Of a stretch of DNA of 64,000 bases, positions 7,857 through 16,150 are shown piece by piece. The notes below the pieces were generated by a model. The model did no database searches and was not told the DNA's origin. It was given only the letters and a program-made list of their open reading frames with translations. The first letter of the stretch is position 1. Each line of letters begins with the position of its first letter. The position numbers and the translations under genes are program-made. This DNA is from Flavobacteriales bacterium. Lineage in GTDB: Bacteria > Bacteroidota > Bacteroidia > Flavobacteriales_D > Crocinitomicaceae. Where the stretch lies: contig CANMHB010000015.1 in the NCBI GenBank assembly GCA_947497485.1, forward strand, positions 1 through 64,000, in the 5' to 3' direction.

Positions 7857-9071
7857 ATGGAGAGTAAATTCGAAAATATTTTAATGCATGTCAGAAGAAT
7901 AAAAAACGAATTCAATGAAGAAGATTTAATATCGGGTGAACGATTCAACATATTTGAAATTCTTGGGATAAGTGCAAATGAACTTAGTCATTCTAGAATG
8001 TTAGCTGATTTTCTTAACGTTAAAGGCACACATGGTCAGGGAGACATTTACTTAAAGCTATTTATTGAACAATTAAATAACCTTCCCGCGGAAAATAAAT
8101 TTCATAAGGATAGTCCACATCTGGATGTGATTAAGAACTTTAAAACAAACAAGAGTAAAGTTTGTATTGAAAAACATGTCGGTAAAATAGACTATGAACA
8201 AGGGACTGGCGGACGAATAGACATCTTGTTAACAGATGGAAAAGAGTTCATCATCATAGAAAATAAAATTTATGCGGCAGACCAGCCACAGCAACTTTTG
8301 CGCTACAAGAACTTTCAACTCACAAAAGACACGCCAATTTTATATCTTACTTTGGATGGCTCTGATGCTAGCATTCAATCCAAATCAAACAATCAAGAAA
8401 GTCTGAATGAGAAAATAGATTACATATGTATTTCGTATCGTTTTTTCATTAAAGAATGGATTGAAACGTGTATTCATCATTCGGAGCAGCATCCTTCAAT
8501 CTGCGAAATATTTAAGCAATACCTAAACATCATAAAAAAACTTACAAATCAAACAATAAACGATAAAATGTCAAAAGAACTCGCGAGCTACCTTTCTTCA
8601 AACTATGAAGAATTTGACTCAATCATAAAAGTTAAAAATGATGTTCATTCATTGATCATCGAAAAATTCAAGTCGGGAGTTGAATCCATTTGTAAAGAGA
8701 AGGAGTTACAATTAGAATTTTATATGAATCCTGGTATTAATTACTCTGGTTTCAAAATAGTTTCTTCACAATTACGATCGCAAAATCTGCAAGTTTGTTT
8801 CGAATTTCAGGGCTCAGCATTTTCTTTAGGATTTGTTTGGTTAAACAAAAAAGAATCAAATGACAACTTCAAAAAAAGACTTCAAGAACTTTTTATTGCT
8901 GAGTTCTCCAAATTTGAAGAATCTGATTCATGGCCAGCCTATACGTTATTCAATGAATGTCTTGATTGGCACCAATTTTATCTACTTTCTTCATCGAATG
9001 ATGGTGAGGTAAGATTGATTGAAGAGAAGATTAATCAACTAATTAAAATCTCTAATTCTCTAATCGATTGA
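7857..9071 (+). CDS. PD-(D/E)XK nuclease superfamily protein
   Basis: About 405 residues from the ATG at 7857, which has a GGAGGG 4-10 bases upstream; an ATG at 7845 is the alternative. The N-terminal NELSHSRMLADFL motif and the later GGRIDILLTDG...EFIIIENKIYAADQPQQLLRY block match the PDDEXK_4 (PF14281) family. Asp of RIDIL and Glu-x-Lys of IENKI form the catalytic D-ExK signature, with a downstream Gln-rich helix. Such proteins are frequent in defence islands and prophages; the substrate is unknown. It stands alone on the plus strand. Confidence 0.8.
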   Translation: MESKFENILMHVRRIKNEFNEEDLISGERFNIFEILGISANELSHSRMLADFLNVKGTHGQGDIYLKLFIEQLNNLPAENKFHKDSPHLDVIKNFKTNKSKVCIEKHVGKIDYEQGTGGRIDILLTDGKEFIIIENKIYAADQPQQLLRYKNFQLTKDTPILYLTLDGSDASIQSKSNNQESLNEKIDYICISYRFFIKEWIETCIHHSEQHPSICEIFKQYLNIIKKLTNQTINDKMSKELASYLSSNYEEFDSIIKVKNDVHSLIIEKFKSGVESICKEKELQLEFYMNPGINYSGFKIVSSQLRSQNLQVCFEFQGSAFSLGFVWLNKKESNDNFKKRLQELFIAEFSKFEESDSWPAYTLFNECLDWHQFYLLSSSNDGEVRLIEEKINQLIKISNSLID

Positions 9072-9259
9072 ATTTTGATTAAAATAATTCCCAATCCTTT
9101 TAAAACAACAAAACGAACGAACTATCATTTCAAATATTTGAAATTTATTCAATGTAGACCGTTTTCAACGACACTATTTGGCGGTCTCGCAATCTAATTT
9201 TATCAGCAAAAGGGGTATAAAAGAGCCCTGAGAATATTTATAACTAAAAAATAGAAGAA

Positions 9260-9562
9260 ATGATTGCAAATGTTCAAGAAGAAGGAAGCTGGATAAAGGT
9301 CTATGATCAAAACAGTAGAAAGATTTCCCAAATGTCAAGTAATAAAGTAACTATTGTTGGCATAGCCTCAGACTTTTTTGTAGTTGAAGAAGGTTCGTGG
9401 ATTAAAACTTATGATGAAAATTGTCGCAAGATTGCGCAAATGCCAGCCCAAAACATTGTTGTGCGAGGCGCTGCCGGACAAAATTTTACTATTATGGAAG
9501 GAAGTTGGTTAAAGGTTTATGACAAGAATTGCAGGAAAATCAGTCAAAAATCAGCGAAATAA
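9260..9562 (+). CDS. Small protein of three GSWIKxYDxNxRKIxQM repeats
   Basis: 100 residues built almost entirely from three tandem units of about 37 residues, each beginning E(E/M)EGSW(I/L)KVYD-type and continuing NxRKIxQ, joined by VxGxAxxxFxV linkers. The pattern suggests an all-beta repeat (WG/beta-propeller-blade-like). No signal peptide or catalytic motif is present. A 50-residue gene begins directly after its stop, suggesting coupling. Function unknown. Confidence 0.6.
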   Translation: MIANVQEEGSWIKVYDQNSRKISQMSSNKVTIVGIASDFFVVEEGSWIKTYDENCRKIAQMPAQNIVVRGAAGQNFTIMEGSWLKVYDKNCRKISQKSAK

Positions 9563-9715
9563 ATGGCCGTCTACACAATCAAAAAGGGAAATGAATTTTA
9601 TCTTTTCCTGAATGGAAATTTGATCTACAAACGGTGGATAAAAGAACAATATTCTTTGATTTTTGACGTGATGGCCTATTCCAAGCAAACACTAAAATCT
9701 TATAGTGAAAATTAG
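9563..9715 (+). CDS. Small hypothetical protein (50 aa) coupled to the GSWIK-repeat gene
   Basis: ATG at 9563 follows the TAA of the preceding gene with no gap, and the frame runs to TAG at 9713-9715. The product begins MAVYTIKKGNEFYLFLNGNL and is basic and aromatic-rich. The immediate juxtaposition argues for translational coupling. No family is recognised, and a short chance frame cannot be excluded. Confidence 0.4.
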   Translation: MAVYTIKKGNEFYLFLNGNLIYKRWIKEQYSLIFDVMAYSKQTLKSYSEN

Positions 9716-9758
9716 AGGTGTGAAATGTACAGGATTTGAGTCATTTACAACACTAACT

Positions 9759-10652
9759 TCAATCATAATTTAAACCTGCCATCTGAATTCTTTTTTTAAC
9801 ATGGTACCGAAGCCATTCTGGTTGAATGACGGTAACTCGTTCACCTTGTTTTAGGATCTGTTCTTCCAATTCATAGTTAGGGCAAACGGTGAGTTCAATG
9901 CGCAATTCATTTTCGTTGTCGATTAGAATTTTTTGACTCGTGTGTAATGGTTGTGATTTGATGTACTTTCCTTGAAAGGGTTGGTAGCTTAAAACAACTT
10001 GTTCGAGTTCGTTTTCTGAATAAAGTCCGATCACATTATAAAACAACTTTTTCGGGTTTTTAACTTTAGGTCGAAAGGTTTTTGCTAGTAACTCAAAATG
10101 CGCTATACGCTCGAGTCCATAGCTTCGGAATTCGCCATTTTCGTTAGTGCCTACAACATACCATCTATTTAGATACTCTTTTAAGAGTTGTGGTTCTAAT
10201 TCTATCTGAGTTGGTTTATCCTCCCAAAATCTAGTATACGTGAACTTTATTTTTCTTCGTTCAATAATGGCATTCAGTATTGTTGGGAACATATGTTCAT
10301 AATAATTACCGACAGATTGATCAAAATCAATATGGTCGATTGCCCCAGGTTTCTTTAACAATACTTCATTAATAACATTTGAACGGTTAAACAACTCAAA
10401 GATTTGCATCCATTCATTAAAGTCATGCTCGCTATCTCGGTCGATGAAATATCCATTATGAAGACGGCTGTATTTGATGTCGATGAAGCACATCTCTCGA
10501 ATGGTTTTGAGATCGCGCTGCATCGTACGTTCGGTTGGGAAATAATCTTTGTTGGATAAATTATCCATAATGTCTTGCAATTGACAATACGGATGCTGGT
10601 GTACGAAATTGAGTATGCTACTTAGTCTTTCGATTGATTTTACCTGTGACAT
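9759..10652 (-). CDS. WYL-domain transcriptional regulator (HTH-WYL)
   Basis: 297 residues. An N-terminal winged HTH (about 5-65: LSSILNFVHQHPYCQLQDI, then TERTMQRDLKTIRE) is of the HTH_11/DeoR type. A WYL domain (about 135-215) has LLKEYLNRWYVVGTNENG and a RSYGLERIAHFELL strand, followed by a WCX-like C-terminus. WYL regulators bind ligands or nucleic acid and often control defence genes. The gene is divergent from the 10760 gene with a 107-bp shared promoter region, so mutual regulation is likely (inference). Confidence 0.85.
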   Translation of the reverse strand: MSQVKSIERLSSILNFVHQHPYCQLQDIMDNLSNKDYFPTERTMQRDLKTIREMCFIDIKYSRLHNGYFIDRDSEHDFNEWMQIFELFNRSNVINEVLLKKPGAIDHIDFDQSVGNYYEHMFPTILNAIIERRKIKFTYTRFWEDKPTQIELEPQLLKEYLNRWYVVGTNENGEFRSYGLERIAHFELLAKTFRPKVKNPKKLFYNVIGLYSENELEQVVLSYQPFQGKYIKSQPLHTSQKILIDNENELRIELTVCPNYELEEQILKQGERVTVIQPEWLRYHVKKRIQMAGLNYD

Positions 10653-10716
10653 ATATTATGTTTGATGCGAAAGTAAAAAACCAAACCGACAAGTCGTGGC
10701 GGTCAGCTATTATTTC

Positions 10717-10745
10717 TTTGTAATCTAAATGAATTTCTAATTTTA
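10717..10745 (+). promoter_or_regulatory. Candidate Bacteroidota promoter for the 10760 gene
   Basis: TTTG at 10717-10720 is followed 17 bases later by TAATTTTA (10738-10745), close to the Bacteroidota pattern TTTG-N19-TAnnTTTG. It lies within the divergent gap between the WYL regulator and the next gene and would place transcription start just ahead of the ATG at 10760. The match is partial. Confidence 0.35.
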
Positions 10746-10759
10746 GAACCCAATTACTT

Positions 10760-11401
10760 ATGAAATACGTCATCTCCTCAACTGATTTCCCGAATCATCC
10801 ACAACCGCAAGAAACTTATATTGCTTTGGTTTTAATCAAGCATGACACCCTAATCTCTTTCAATCAGTATGGGCAACGATTGGGTAGATTAAAACTTTTT
10901 GATTTCGAACATTTTCGTGTATATTACAATCAAAAAGAAATTGTTTTGATCAACGGTTTACATGAAATTCAACGTTTTCGTTTTGATTTTAGAATGTTAC
11001 CCAAGAAATCTGGCTATTTTGAAGTCCATTATTCCAGTGATGAAACATACCAAATAGCAACTACCTTTTACGACAAATTATTTTTCAGGCGAAATGAGCA
11101 AATCATCTTTGATCACTTTGATTTTTTAACAGCACAATGGAACAGATTGCTTCAGCTAGATTTGATCTCCAAATACAATGAGGAAAACTTCCTCGACATC
11201 TTTGCCATCATTGAAATAAACCGCTTTGAACTGACTTCAAACCGTTTGATCTTGAGATTTTATGACCGTCTTTGTAAGGAAATGAAATATGAAATAGAAT
11301 CAGGTGAAAAAAACAAAACTTTCATGTCCGTGGGCGATTTTCTCTACAATGAATTAAATCAAGTAACGATGTTTAAGCAACTCAATCAATTGAATATTTG
11401 A
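10760..11401 (+). CDS. Hypothetical protein divergent from the WYL regulator
   Basis: 213 residues, start ATG at 10760. Basic and rich in aromatic residues, with alternating beta-strands (VLIKHDTLISFNQYGQRLG) and a helical middle. No signal peptide, membrane segment or family motif is recognised. Its position divergent to an HTH-WYL gene makes it the prime candidate for control by that regulator. Confidence 0.55.
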   Translation: MKYVISSTDFPNHPQPQETYIALVLIKHDTLISFNQYGQRLGRLKLFDFEHFRVYYNQKEIVLINGLHEIQRFRFDFRMLPKKSGYFEVHYSSDETYQIATTFYDKLFFRRNEQIIFDHFDFLTAQWNRLLQLDLISKYNEENFLDIFAIIEINRFELTSNRLILRFYDRLCKEMKYEIESGEKNKTFMSVGDFLYNELNQVTMFKQLNQLNI

Positions 11402-11556
11402 ACACGAATGAATAAATATTTTGTATTCGTCAAAAATGAAAGTCAACAATTCAAATTTCTTTAATTGAGTAGTGTCAACAATCTAATTCTTGAAATTTAT
11501 TTTGGATTGTTTTACCCTTCGATACAACAATTAATTTAGCAGCTGAACCGCCAATT

Positions 11557-11916
11557 TTGGACCAAGAATTAATACGTAATCTTTTGATTTATTCTTTGAA
11601 TTCATTCAGAAGGAAATACGGCAAAAAACCACTTCAATTAAGTATAGAAATATCAGAGAATCTAAGATATGTTTTTGAAGAAAAAGCATCAATTACTGGC
11701 TTGACATGGAGTACTTATGCAACTTTTTCTGATTACAATTACGTTCAAAATACCAAAAGTAAGGAAGCTAGATTCTGTGATTTTTTGATGGATAACATGT
11801 CGGTAACTTCTGACTTATTTCTCGAATTAATCAGTGAACATGTGAAGGAAGCTGGGTTTTATTTCAAAGAAAATCCAATCGATCGAACCTATGATTTCGC
11901 TATTTATGTGAGATAG
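11557..11916 (+). CDS. Hypothetical protein, TTG start
   Basis: About 119 residues. No ATG exists near the beginning of the frame, so TTG at 11557 is the likeliest start; the gene could also be a 5'-truncated remnant. The sequence (RRKYGKKPLQLSIEISENLR; then DYNYVQNTKSKEARFCDFL) is soluble and mixed alpha/beta without a recognised family. Isolated between two AT-rich gaps. Confidence 0.45.
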   Translation: MDQELIRNLLIYSLNSFRRKYGKKPLQLSIEISENLRYVFEEKASITGLTWSTYATFSDYNYVQNTKSKEARFCDFLMDNMSVTSDLFLELISEHVKEAGFYFKENPIDRTYDFAIYVR

Positions 11917-12305
11917 CACCACTCGTATAATTGAAAAAAAGAAATGGTTTTTTAGTCTAATTTGCAATTCGTAGAGCCGTCGGGCTGTACAGTCAAACCA
12001 TATTTATAACATAACACAATGAAGTTCCCTATTTATAACATTCCGTAAAAACATGATTTAAGAATTGCGCCATATAATTAATTGGATTAGAATTTCTTTT
12101 CAATAAATCCTGTAATAAATATGTATTTGGAATTTTAATTATGATGACAACTAAAAGCAATTTTATCGAATTCAAATCAAAGTTCAATTTTCTAATTTAA
12201 TATCACTGATACTCTCCTTTTTGTAAATTTAATTTATAATTAATATGTTGTTTTAAAAGTTTTTAGAACATTTGTTTCGCGGATTAATTTAAATCATTAG
12301 TTGGG
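11917..12305. other. Gene-free AT-rich stretch
   Basis: 389 bases with no open frame worth calling. A short word atttataaca occurs twice (about 12001 and 12030), and a gtacagtcaaacc string near 11980 weakly recalls the repeats at 7701-7747. A promoter for the following HEPN-like gene is presumably here, but no clear TAnnTTTG box was identified. Confidence 0.4.
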
Positions 12306-12824
12306 ATGAAAAACAATGAAAAATATCATTCCTATAAAACAGCAATGAATTTGCTTGAAAACGCTGTCGAAAACAGTGATTTACATATGAGTATTGCAGC
12401 TATTGCAATAGCGGAGAGTATAATTTCGGATAGATGTCAATCATATCTATTTTACAAAGAAAAAGTCTTCATGGAAACGTGTGAGAGAAATAACAAATAT
12501 GTCTCAACTAAACAAATGCTTGATAAATGTTGTGAACATTTTTGCAGTTTATCTATAGTTATACATTCAAAAATTGGAGTTAGTTATAGCTCAGAAGAAT
12601 TATTTGAAGATTGTCTTAAATGGTTAAAAATGAGAAATATAATCATTCATGGATTCGCAAAATCTAAACCTGGATTGGGAACATTAAGTGTTAGCGAATT
12701 TCACGAACTTGCTTTAAAATTGACACGAGATGGTCTTCGATTATCTAGGCTAGTAATGAAATGGCATAATCAACAATTTCAGTTATCGAGAAAACAAAAT
12801 TCAACTTCTTCGAAAATTATTTAG
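12306..12824 (+). CDS. HEPN-like protein (RNxxxH motif)
   Basis: 172 residues, mostly alpha-helical. Residues 110-115 read RNIIIH, the R-x4-H catalytic motif of HEPN ribonucleases, within a helix WLKMRNIIIHGF. An earlier helix (MSIAAIAIAESIISDRCQSY) matches the typical first HEPN helix. HEPN proteins act as RNases in toxin-antitoxin, abortive infection and CRISPR-associated systems. No cognate MNT nucleotidyltransferase antitoxin is next to it, so it may be a solitary or non-toxic HEPN protein. Confidence 0.6.
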   Translation: MKNNEKYHSYKTAMNLLENAVENSDLHMSIAAIAIAESIISDRCQSYLFYKEKVFMETCERNNKYVSTKQMLDKCCEHFCSLSIVIHSKIGVSYSSEELFEDCLKWLKMRNIIIHGFAKSKPGLGTLSVSEFHELALKLTRDGLRLSRLVMKWHNQQFQLSRKQNSTSSKII

Positions 12825-12959
12825 TGAAAATTTTTAAACTCATATTTATTCTAATAGCGAATTCAAGTATTTTTACTGAAGTTATTTAATTACTTCGGTA
12901 ATTCGGTATTCAATTGATTATTGTTAATTTCCATCTTTTTATTTTTTCAATTTTATTTT

Positions 12960-13856
12960 ATGAAACTGTTTTCGCAAATTGTCTTGGTTTATTTTATAAC
13001 ACTAAGTTCATTGAGTCTAAATTCTCAAGTTACCGATATTAATGGTAAAATATACAAAACAGTACTTATCGGATCACAAACTTGGATGGCGGAAAATTTA
13101 AATGTCGATAGATTTAAAAATGGAGATTTAATCCCAGAGGTCAAATCAAAAGATGAATGGGACAAAATGAAAGATGAAGGTCAGCCTGGATGGTGTTATT
13201 TAAATTTTGACCCAAATAATGAAAATAAATATGGGAAGTTATATAATTGGTTTGCGATAAACGACTCTCGGGGTATTGCGCCATCAGGTTTTCATGTTCC
13301 TGCAACGGATGAATGGAAATTAATCTTTGAATTTTTGGGCAGCAATGAATTTAACAATTTGTCTTATGAGCAAAGAAATGAAATTTCAGGAAAATTATGT
13401 TCAGCACCTATTTATGAAACAAAAACAACTTTTGTTGATGAAGGAGGTTTTTATGAGAAAAAATGGATAGTATGTCAAAATTGTCAAAATTGGAATAGTG
13501 AATATAGAAAAAAAGTTCCTTGTCACGTCTGCAAAGATGAAAGGGGTAAATATGTACAAGGAAAGTACATTCCAAAAACAAAAAGAAAATTGGAAGAAAA
13601 AACACAAATAGGAGGTTGGTGTGGAACCAATTTAACTGGTTTTTCGGCGTTGCCGGCTGGCAGTATAAACATGACAGGAGGTATCGATTCTGGTGAATGT
13701 GGTTTTTGGACATCAACTGATAACCCGGAAGAAGAGCGTTTTTTTTATTATCGTACGTTTAAGTTTGCATATCGCATCTCACTTTCTTGTTCTGGCTTAG
13801 AGGTCAATTCCTGGAACCAAGAAGCTGGATTTTCGGTTCGATTAGTAAAAGATTAA
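12960..13856 (+). CDS. FISUMP-domain lipoprotein-like secreted protein with a zinc-ribbon insertion
   Basis: About 298 residues from the ATG at 12960, giving a signal peptide (MKLFSQIVLVYFITLSSLSL). The body has the hallmarks of the Fibrobacter succinogenes major paralogous domain (TIGR02145): VTDINGKIYKTVLIGSQTWM, AENLNV, KYGKLYNWFA, APSGFHVPATDEWK, then GFSALPAGS and GFWTSTD. An unusual Cys-rich segment (CQNCQNW...VPCHVCKDERG, two CxxC knuckles followed by a Lys-rich stretch) interrupts the domain at about residues 176-220. Surface or secreted protein of unknown ligand. Confidence 0.8.
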   Translation: MKLFSQIVLVYFITLSSLSLNSQVTDINGKIYKTVLIGSQTWMAENLNVDRFKNGDLIPEVKSKDEWDKMKDEGQPGWCYLNFDPNNENKYGKLYNWFAINDSRGIAPSGFHVPATDEWKLIFEFLGSNEFNNLSYEQRNEISGKLCSAPIYETKTTFVDEGGFYEKKWIVCQNCQNWNSEYRKKVPCHVCKDERGKYVQGKYIPKTKRKLEEKTQIGGWCGTNLTGFSALPAGSINMTGGIDSGECGFWTSTDNPEEERFFYYRTFKFAYRISLSCSGLEVNSWNQEAGFSVRLVKD

Positions 13857-13857
13857 T

Positions 13858-13995
13858 GCTAGCTTCGTTTTGCTATATAATGACATGTCAAATGATGAGC
13901 AAGAGGCTTTAAGTCAAGCATTGAAGAAATACTGTGAATTAGATACCCTTGCGATGGTTATGATATGGGAAGGATTTAATGAAGTAACAAGTTAA
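13858..13995 (+). pseudogene. C-terminal remnant of a DUF2779 gene
   Basis: This short stretch, open to TAA at 13993-13995, encodes YNDMSNDEQEALSQALKKYC followed by ELDTLAMVMIWEGF. It aligns with the extreme C-terminus of the intact DUF2779 protein encoded at 16151-18142 (YTDMSENER...LLRYCELDTLAMVMIYEHF). It lacks a start and the rest of the gene. Nucleotide divergence from the intact copy shows that it derives from a separate, older paralogue whose body was lost when the preceding FISUMP region arrived or by deletion. Confidence 0.8.
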
Positions 13996-14016
13996 TCGAA
14001 ATAGTAAAATAAAATA

Positions 14017-14403
14017 ATGGAAATAATTGAAGATTTGGAAGGATTCAACAACCTAATTGACAATATAAGTTTTCACCATGTTCCTAGCATTGGAGATAGA
14101 GGAAGGATATGTTGCAACGTGAATAATTTTCATATTCACATTTTTCAACGCGTTTCTGGATTTGGCATGGAATTAAGACCTAGAAGTGTTAGAGAGCGCA
14201 GAGCTTTGGAGAAAAAAATGAATGAATTCAATTCTGCAAAATTGATGAGGAAGGATGGAGTATTTTATCCTTGGCCAAATAAAATTACAGATGGAAAAGC
14301 GGAGAATCTTAAACGATTAAATGTATTGATCGAAATAGCAACTATTTCAAATTTCAATGATTTAAGTCCGGCTGCTACGCGAATTCTCCATACAAAGATT
14401 TAA
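14017..14403 (+). CDS. Hypothetical protein
   Basis: 128 residues, ATG at 14017, 21 bases after the DUF2779 remnant. Soluble and basic (ELRPRSVRERRALEKKMNEF) with several His residues in SFHHVPSI and NFHIHIFQR. No family recognised. Confidence 0.5.
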   Translation: MEIIEDLEGFNNLIDNISFHHVPSIGDRGRICCNVNNFHIHIFQRVSGFGMELRPRSVRERRALEKKMNEFNSAKLMRKDGVFYPWPNKITDGKAENLKRLNVLIEIATISNFNDLSPAATRILHTKI

Positions 14404-14754
14404 TCTTAACGTTATTGTACGTCGTCAACCGAAAGTGTACTTACTTAAGTTAAAACTTATAACGGTTAACCAAGTTCAAAAAAAAATCCACCCCCAAATT
14501 TGGAAAATCCAAAATAAAATAATATATTTAAAATTATTCAAGGTCCAAAAAGGAATGTATTAAAAAGATAAGTTTTATTCAAAAAAAATGATTAAGGAAA
14601 ATAATTTTTATAGGCCATTTGGACATCGGAACATCAAAAAAGAAGGGGTAATCTGAGTTCCTTCTTATAAAATAAGAAACATTTATTGACAAATTTTTTT
14701 GTGCTCAAAAGCGCCCAGGATAGCTATGCTTTATTTATAATTAAAAAATTATAT
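14404..14754. other. Gene-free stretch holding a diverged IS-end-like repeat
   Basis: 351 bases, very AT-rich. It contains the repeat at 14416-14442 and a weak 7-bp stem (aagaagg 14640-14646 with ccttctt 14660-14666) about 90 bases ahead of the next start codon. A frame open from a TTG at 14686 joins the next gene but is probably untranslated. Confidence 0.45.
14416..14442 (+). repeat. Diverged third copy of the IS-end-like repeat
   Basis: TGTACGTCGTCAA followed by CCGAAAGTGTACTT matches the minus-strand repeats at 7701-7747 at about 22 of 27 positions, in inverted orientation. With TGT taken as the outer edge, the copies face away from each other, so they are not the two ends of one element spanning 7.7-14.4 kb. 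Confidence 0.45.
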
Positions 14755-15405
14755 ATGTGGATAGTTAAAACAAATTACAAGGAATTTTTTCCAATTTACG
14801 TCGCAAGAAATGAAGTGAGCGACCCGCTTTTTTATGTCGAGTTTATAGGTGATACCTATTCTTTGGTGGAGACTTCTTTTTTCAATGAAGGCACTGATAA
14901 TCATTTCAAAGAATCTATTGGTTACGCCCAAGAATGTGTCATTGTAGATGAGCCGTTTGATGAAGTGAAGTTTAGAACCTTGTTTGATCGAGATGTTTGG
15001 GTTTATTTGAACTTCACACCGAAAGAAAAACGCGATGACATTCCTAAAAAGTATATCAAGGATGGTTACCTGTTGATTGATCATTTTAAGAATGACAAAA
15101 AATTGCTACATCATTTTTTTTGGAACGAGGAGCTATTCCATGTTCGTCATCGAATGAAAATGGAACGCATATTTAAAACCTATATGGAACATTTCGGTTG
15201 GAATATTTTTCTGAAACAACTTCCCTTTGAGCTAAACTTTATTTCGGCGGAGCAATTTCTTAAAACATGGGTATTTCGCATTTCGGAAAGTTCGAAACAG
15301 GAATTGCTTGAGACGGTCAAATGTCGGGTGAGAATAGGACAGAAAACGAGCACGTACTTTGTCATGTTAGGAGGTGAATCATTTTGTTGGATTAAAAGGA
15401 ACTAA
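14755..15405 (+). CDS. Hypothetical protein, first gene of the DUF2779 operon
   Basis: About 216 residues from ATG at 14755 (MWIVKTNYKEFFPIYVARNE). The in-frame TTG 69 bases upstream is less likely. Soluble mixed alpha/beta protein, rich in Phe and acidic residues, with a basic patch (HVRHRMKMERIFK). No family recognised. The next gene starts 3 bases after the stop, and three more follow with gaps of at most 9 bases, so it is probably translated with the DUF2779 nuclease. Confidence 0.55.
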   Translation: MWIVKTNYKEFFPIYVARNEVSDPLFYVEFIGDTYSLVETSFFNEGTDNHFKESIGYAQECVIVDEPFDEVKFRTLFDRDVWVYLNFTPKEKRDDIPKKYIKDGYLLIDHFKNDKKLLHHFFWNEELFHVRHRMKMERIFKTYMEHFGWNIFLKQLPFELNFISAEQFLKTWVFRISESSKQELLETVKCRVRIGQKTSTYFVMLGGESFCWIKRN

Positions 15406-15408
15406 AAG

Positions 15409-15561
15409 ATGCCATACCTATTTTTATTTCTAGCGCTGCTTTTCCTGATTGGCTTTATTCAGAATACCACGGAGAAAATTATTGAATTGTTAAAAATGCA
15501 TCCAAATTTAATTGTGCCTATCGGAATAGGAATGTTTATCGGATATTTGGTATTCTTCTAA
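15409..15561 (+). CDS. Small two-helix membrane protein (50 aa)
   Basis: ATG at 15409, 3 bases after the previous stop, ending TAA at 15561. The product begins MPYLFLFLALLFLIGFIQNT, a clear transmembrane helix. A charged turn (EKIIELLKMHPN) and a second hydrophobic helix (LIVPIGIGMFIGYLVFF) to the C-terminus follow. Its tight placement inside the operon supports a real gene. A membrane anchor or small pore-like partner for the adjacent nuclease is possible but untested. Confidence 0.6.
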   Translation: MPYLFLFLALLFLIGFIQNTTEKIIELLKMHPNLIVPIGIGMFIGYLVFF

Positions 15562-15570
15562 CAGTTTTTG

Positions 15571-16149
15571 ATGTCGCAAAACAAACAACAAAGTTTTATT
15601 TTGAATTTATTTGGTACGGGAGTGCAACTATGGGATCTTGATTTGCCACAAGAAGCAATGTTTAAATTAGCGACACATCAAGCGAAATTTAATTTGACAT
15701 GGGAAGAACTGATTTTTAACCTGGAAATCGTTGAAAAGTTGGGGTATCACAATTGGACCGAGTTTGCGAAACCACTAACTCCAATTCGATTAGCAATGGA
15801 CGTGAATGCGCGTATCGAGTTACGAAAAAAAGGAAGACTGGTTGAGTTAATATCAGCAAAGGAAGTTTGTGCACCAACGTCGCTTTTTTCTAGGTATGAA
15901 GTAACGAACGACGAAAGCGTTTTTGAGCCACCAAAACAACTTAGATTGATGATTCGCTACAAAGGACTTGTATCGAAGTTTAACTTTCAGGATGAATCTT
16001 TCCGAATGGATACATTGGAATTCAAACTGGATGCACAGAATGTAAAAAATGAAATACTACTAAATCAGATTTCACTTCAAGGAATTCCGCTCATTTCAGT
16101 GCAGGATGACCTATTGCATGTGAGGGGTGAGGTAATTAAAGAAAATTAA
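15571..16149 (+). CDS. Hypothetical protein upstream of DUF2779
   Basis: 192 residues from ATG at 15571. Soluble (LNLFGTGVQLWDLDLPQEAM; then EFKLDAQNVKNEILLNQI). No motif recognised. It ends 1 base before the DUF2779 start codon, indicating coupled translation and probably a functional link. Confidence 0.55.
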   Translation: MSQNKQQSFILNLFGTGVQLWDLDLPQEAMFKLATHQAKFNLTWEELIFNLEIVEKLGYHNWTEFAKPLTPIRLAMDVNARIELRKKGRLVELISAKEVCAPTSLFSRYEVTNDESVFEPPKQLRLMIRYKGLVSKFNFQDESFRMDTLEFKLDAQNVKNEILLNQISLQGIPLISVQDDLLHVRGEVIKEN

Positions 16150-16150
16150 A

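Noticed and set aside
9156..9187. agaccg/cggtct inverted repeat upstream of the GSWIK-repeat gene
   Set aside because: Only 6 bp with a 20-base loop; too weak to call an operator.
13401..13716. Two minus-strand frames within the FISUMP gene
   Set aside because: Shadows of a low-GC coding region; no homology-like motif.
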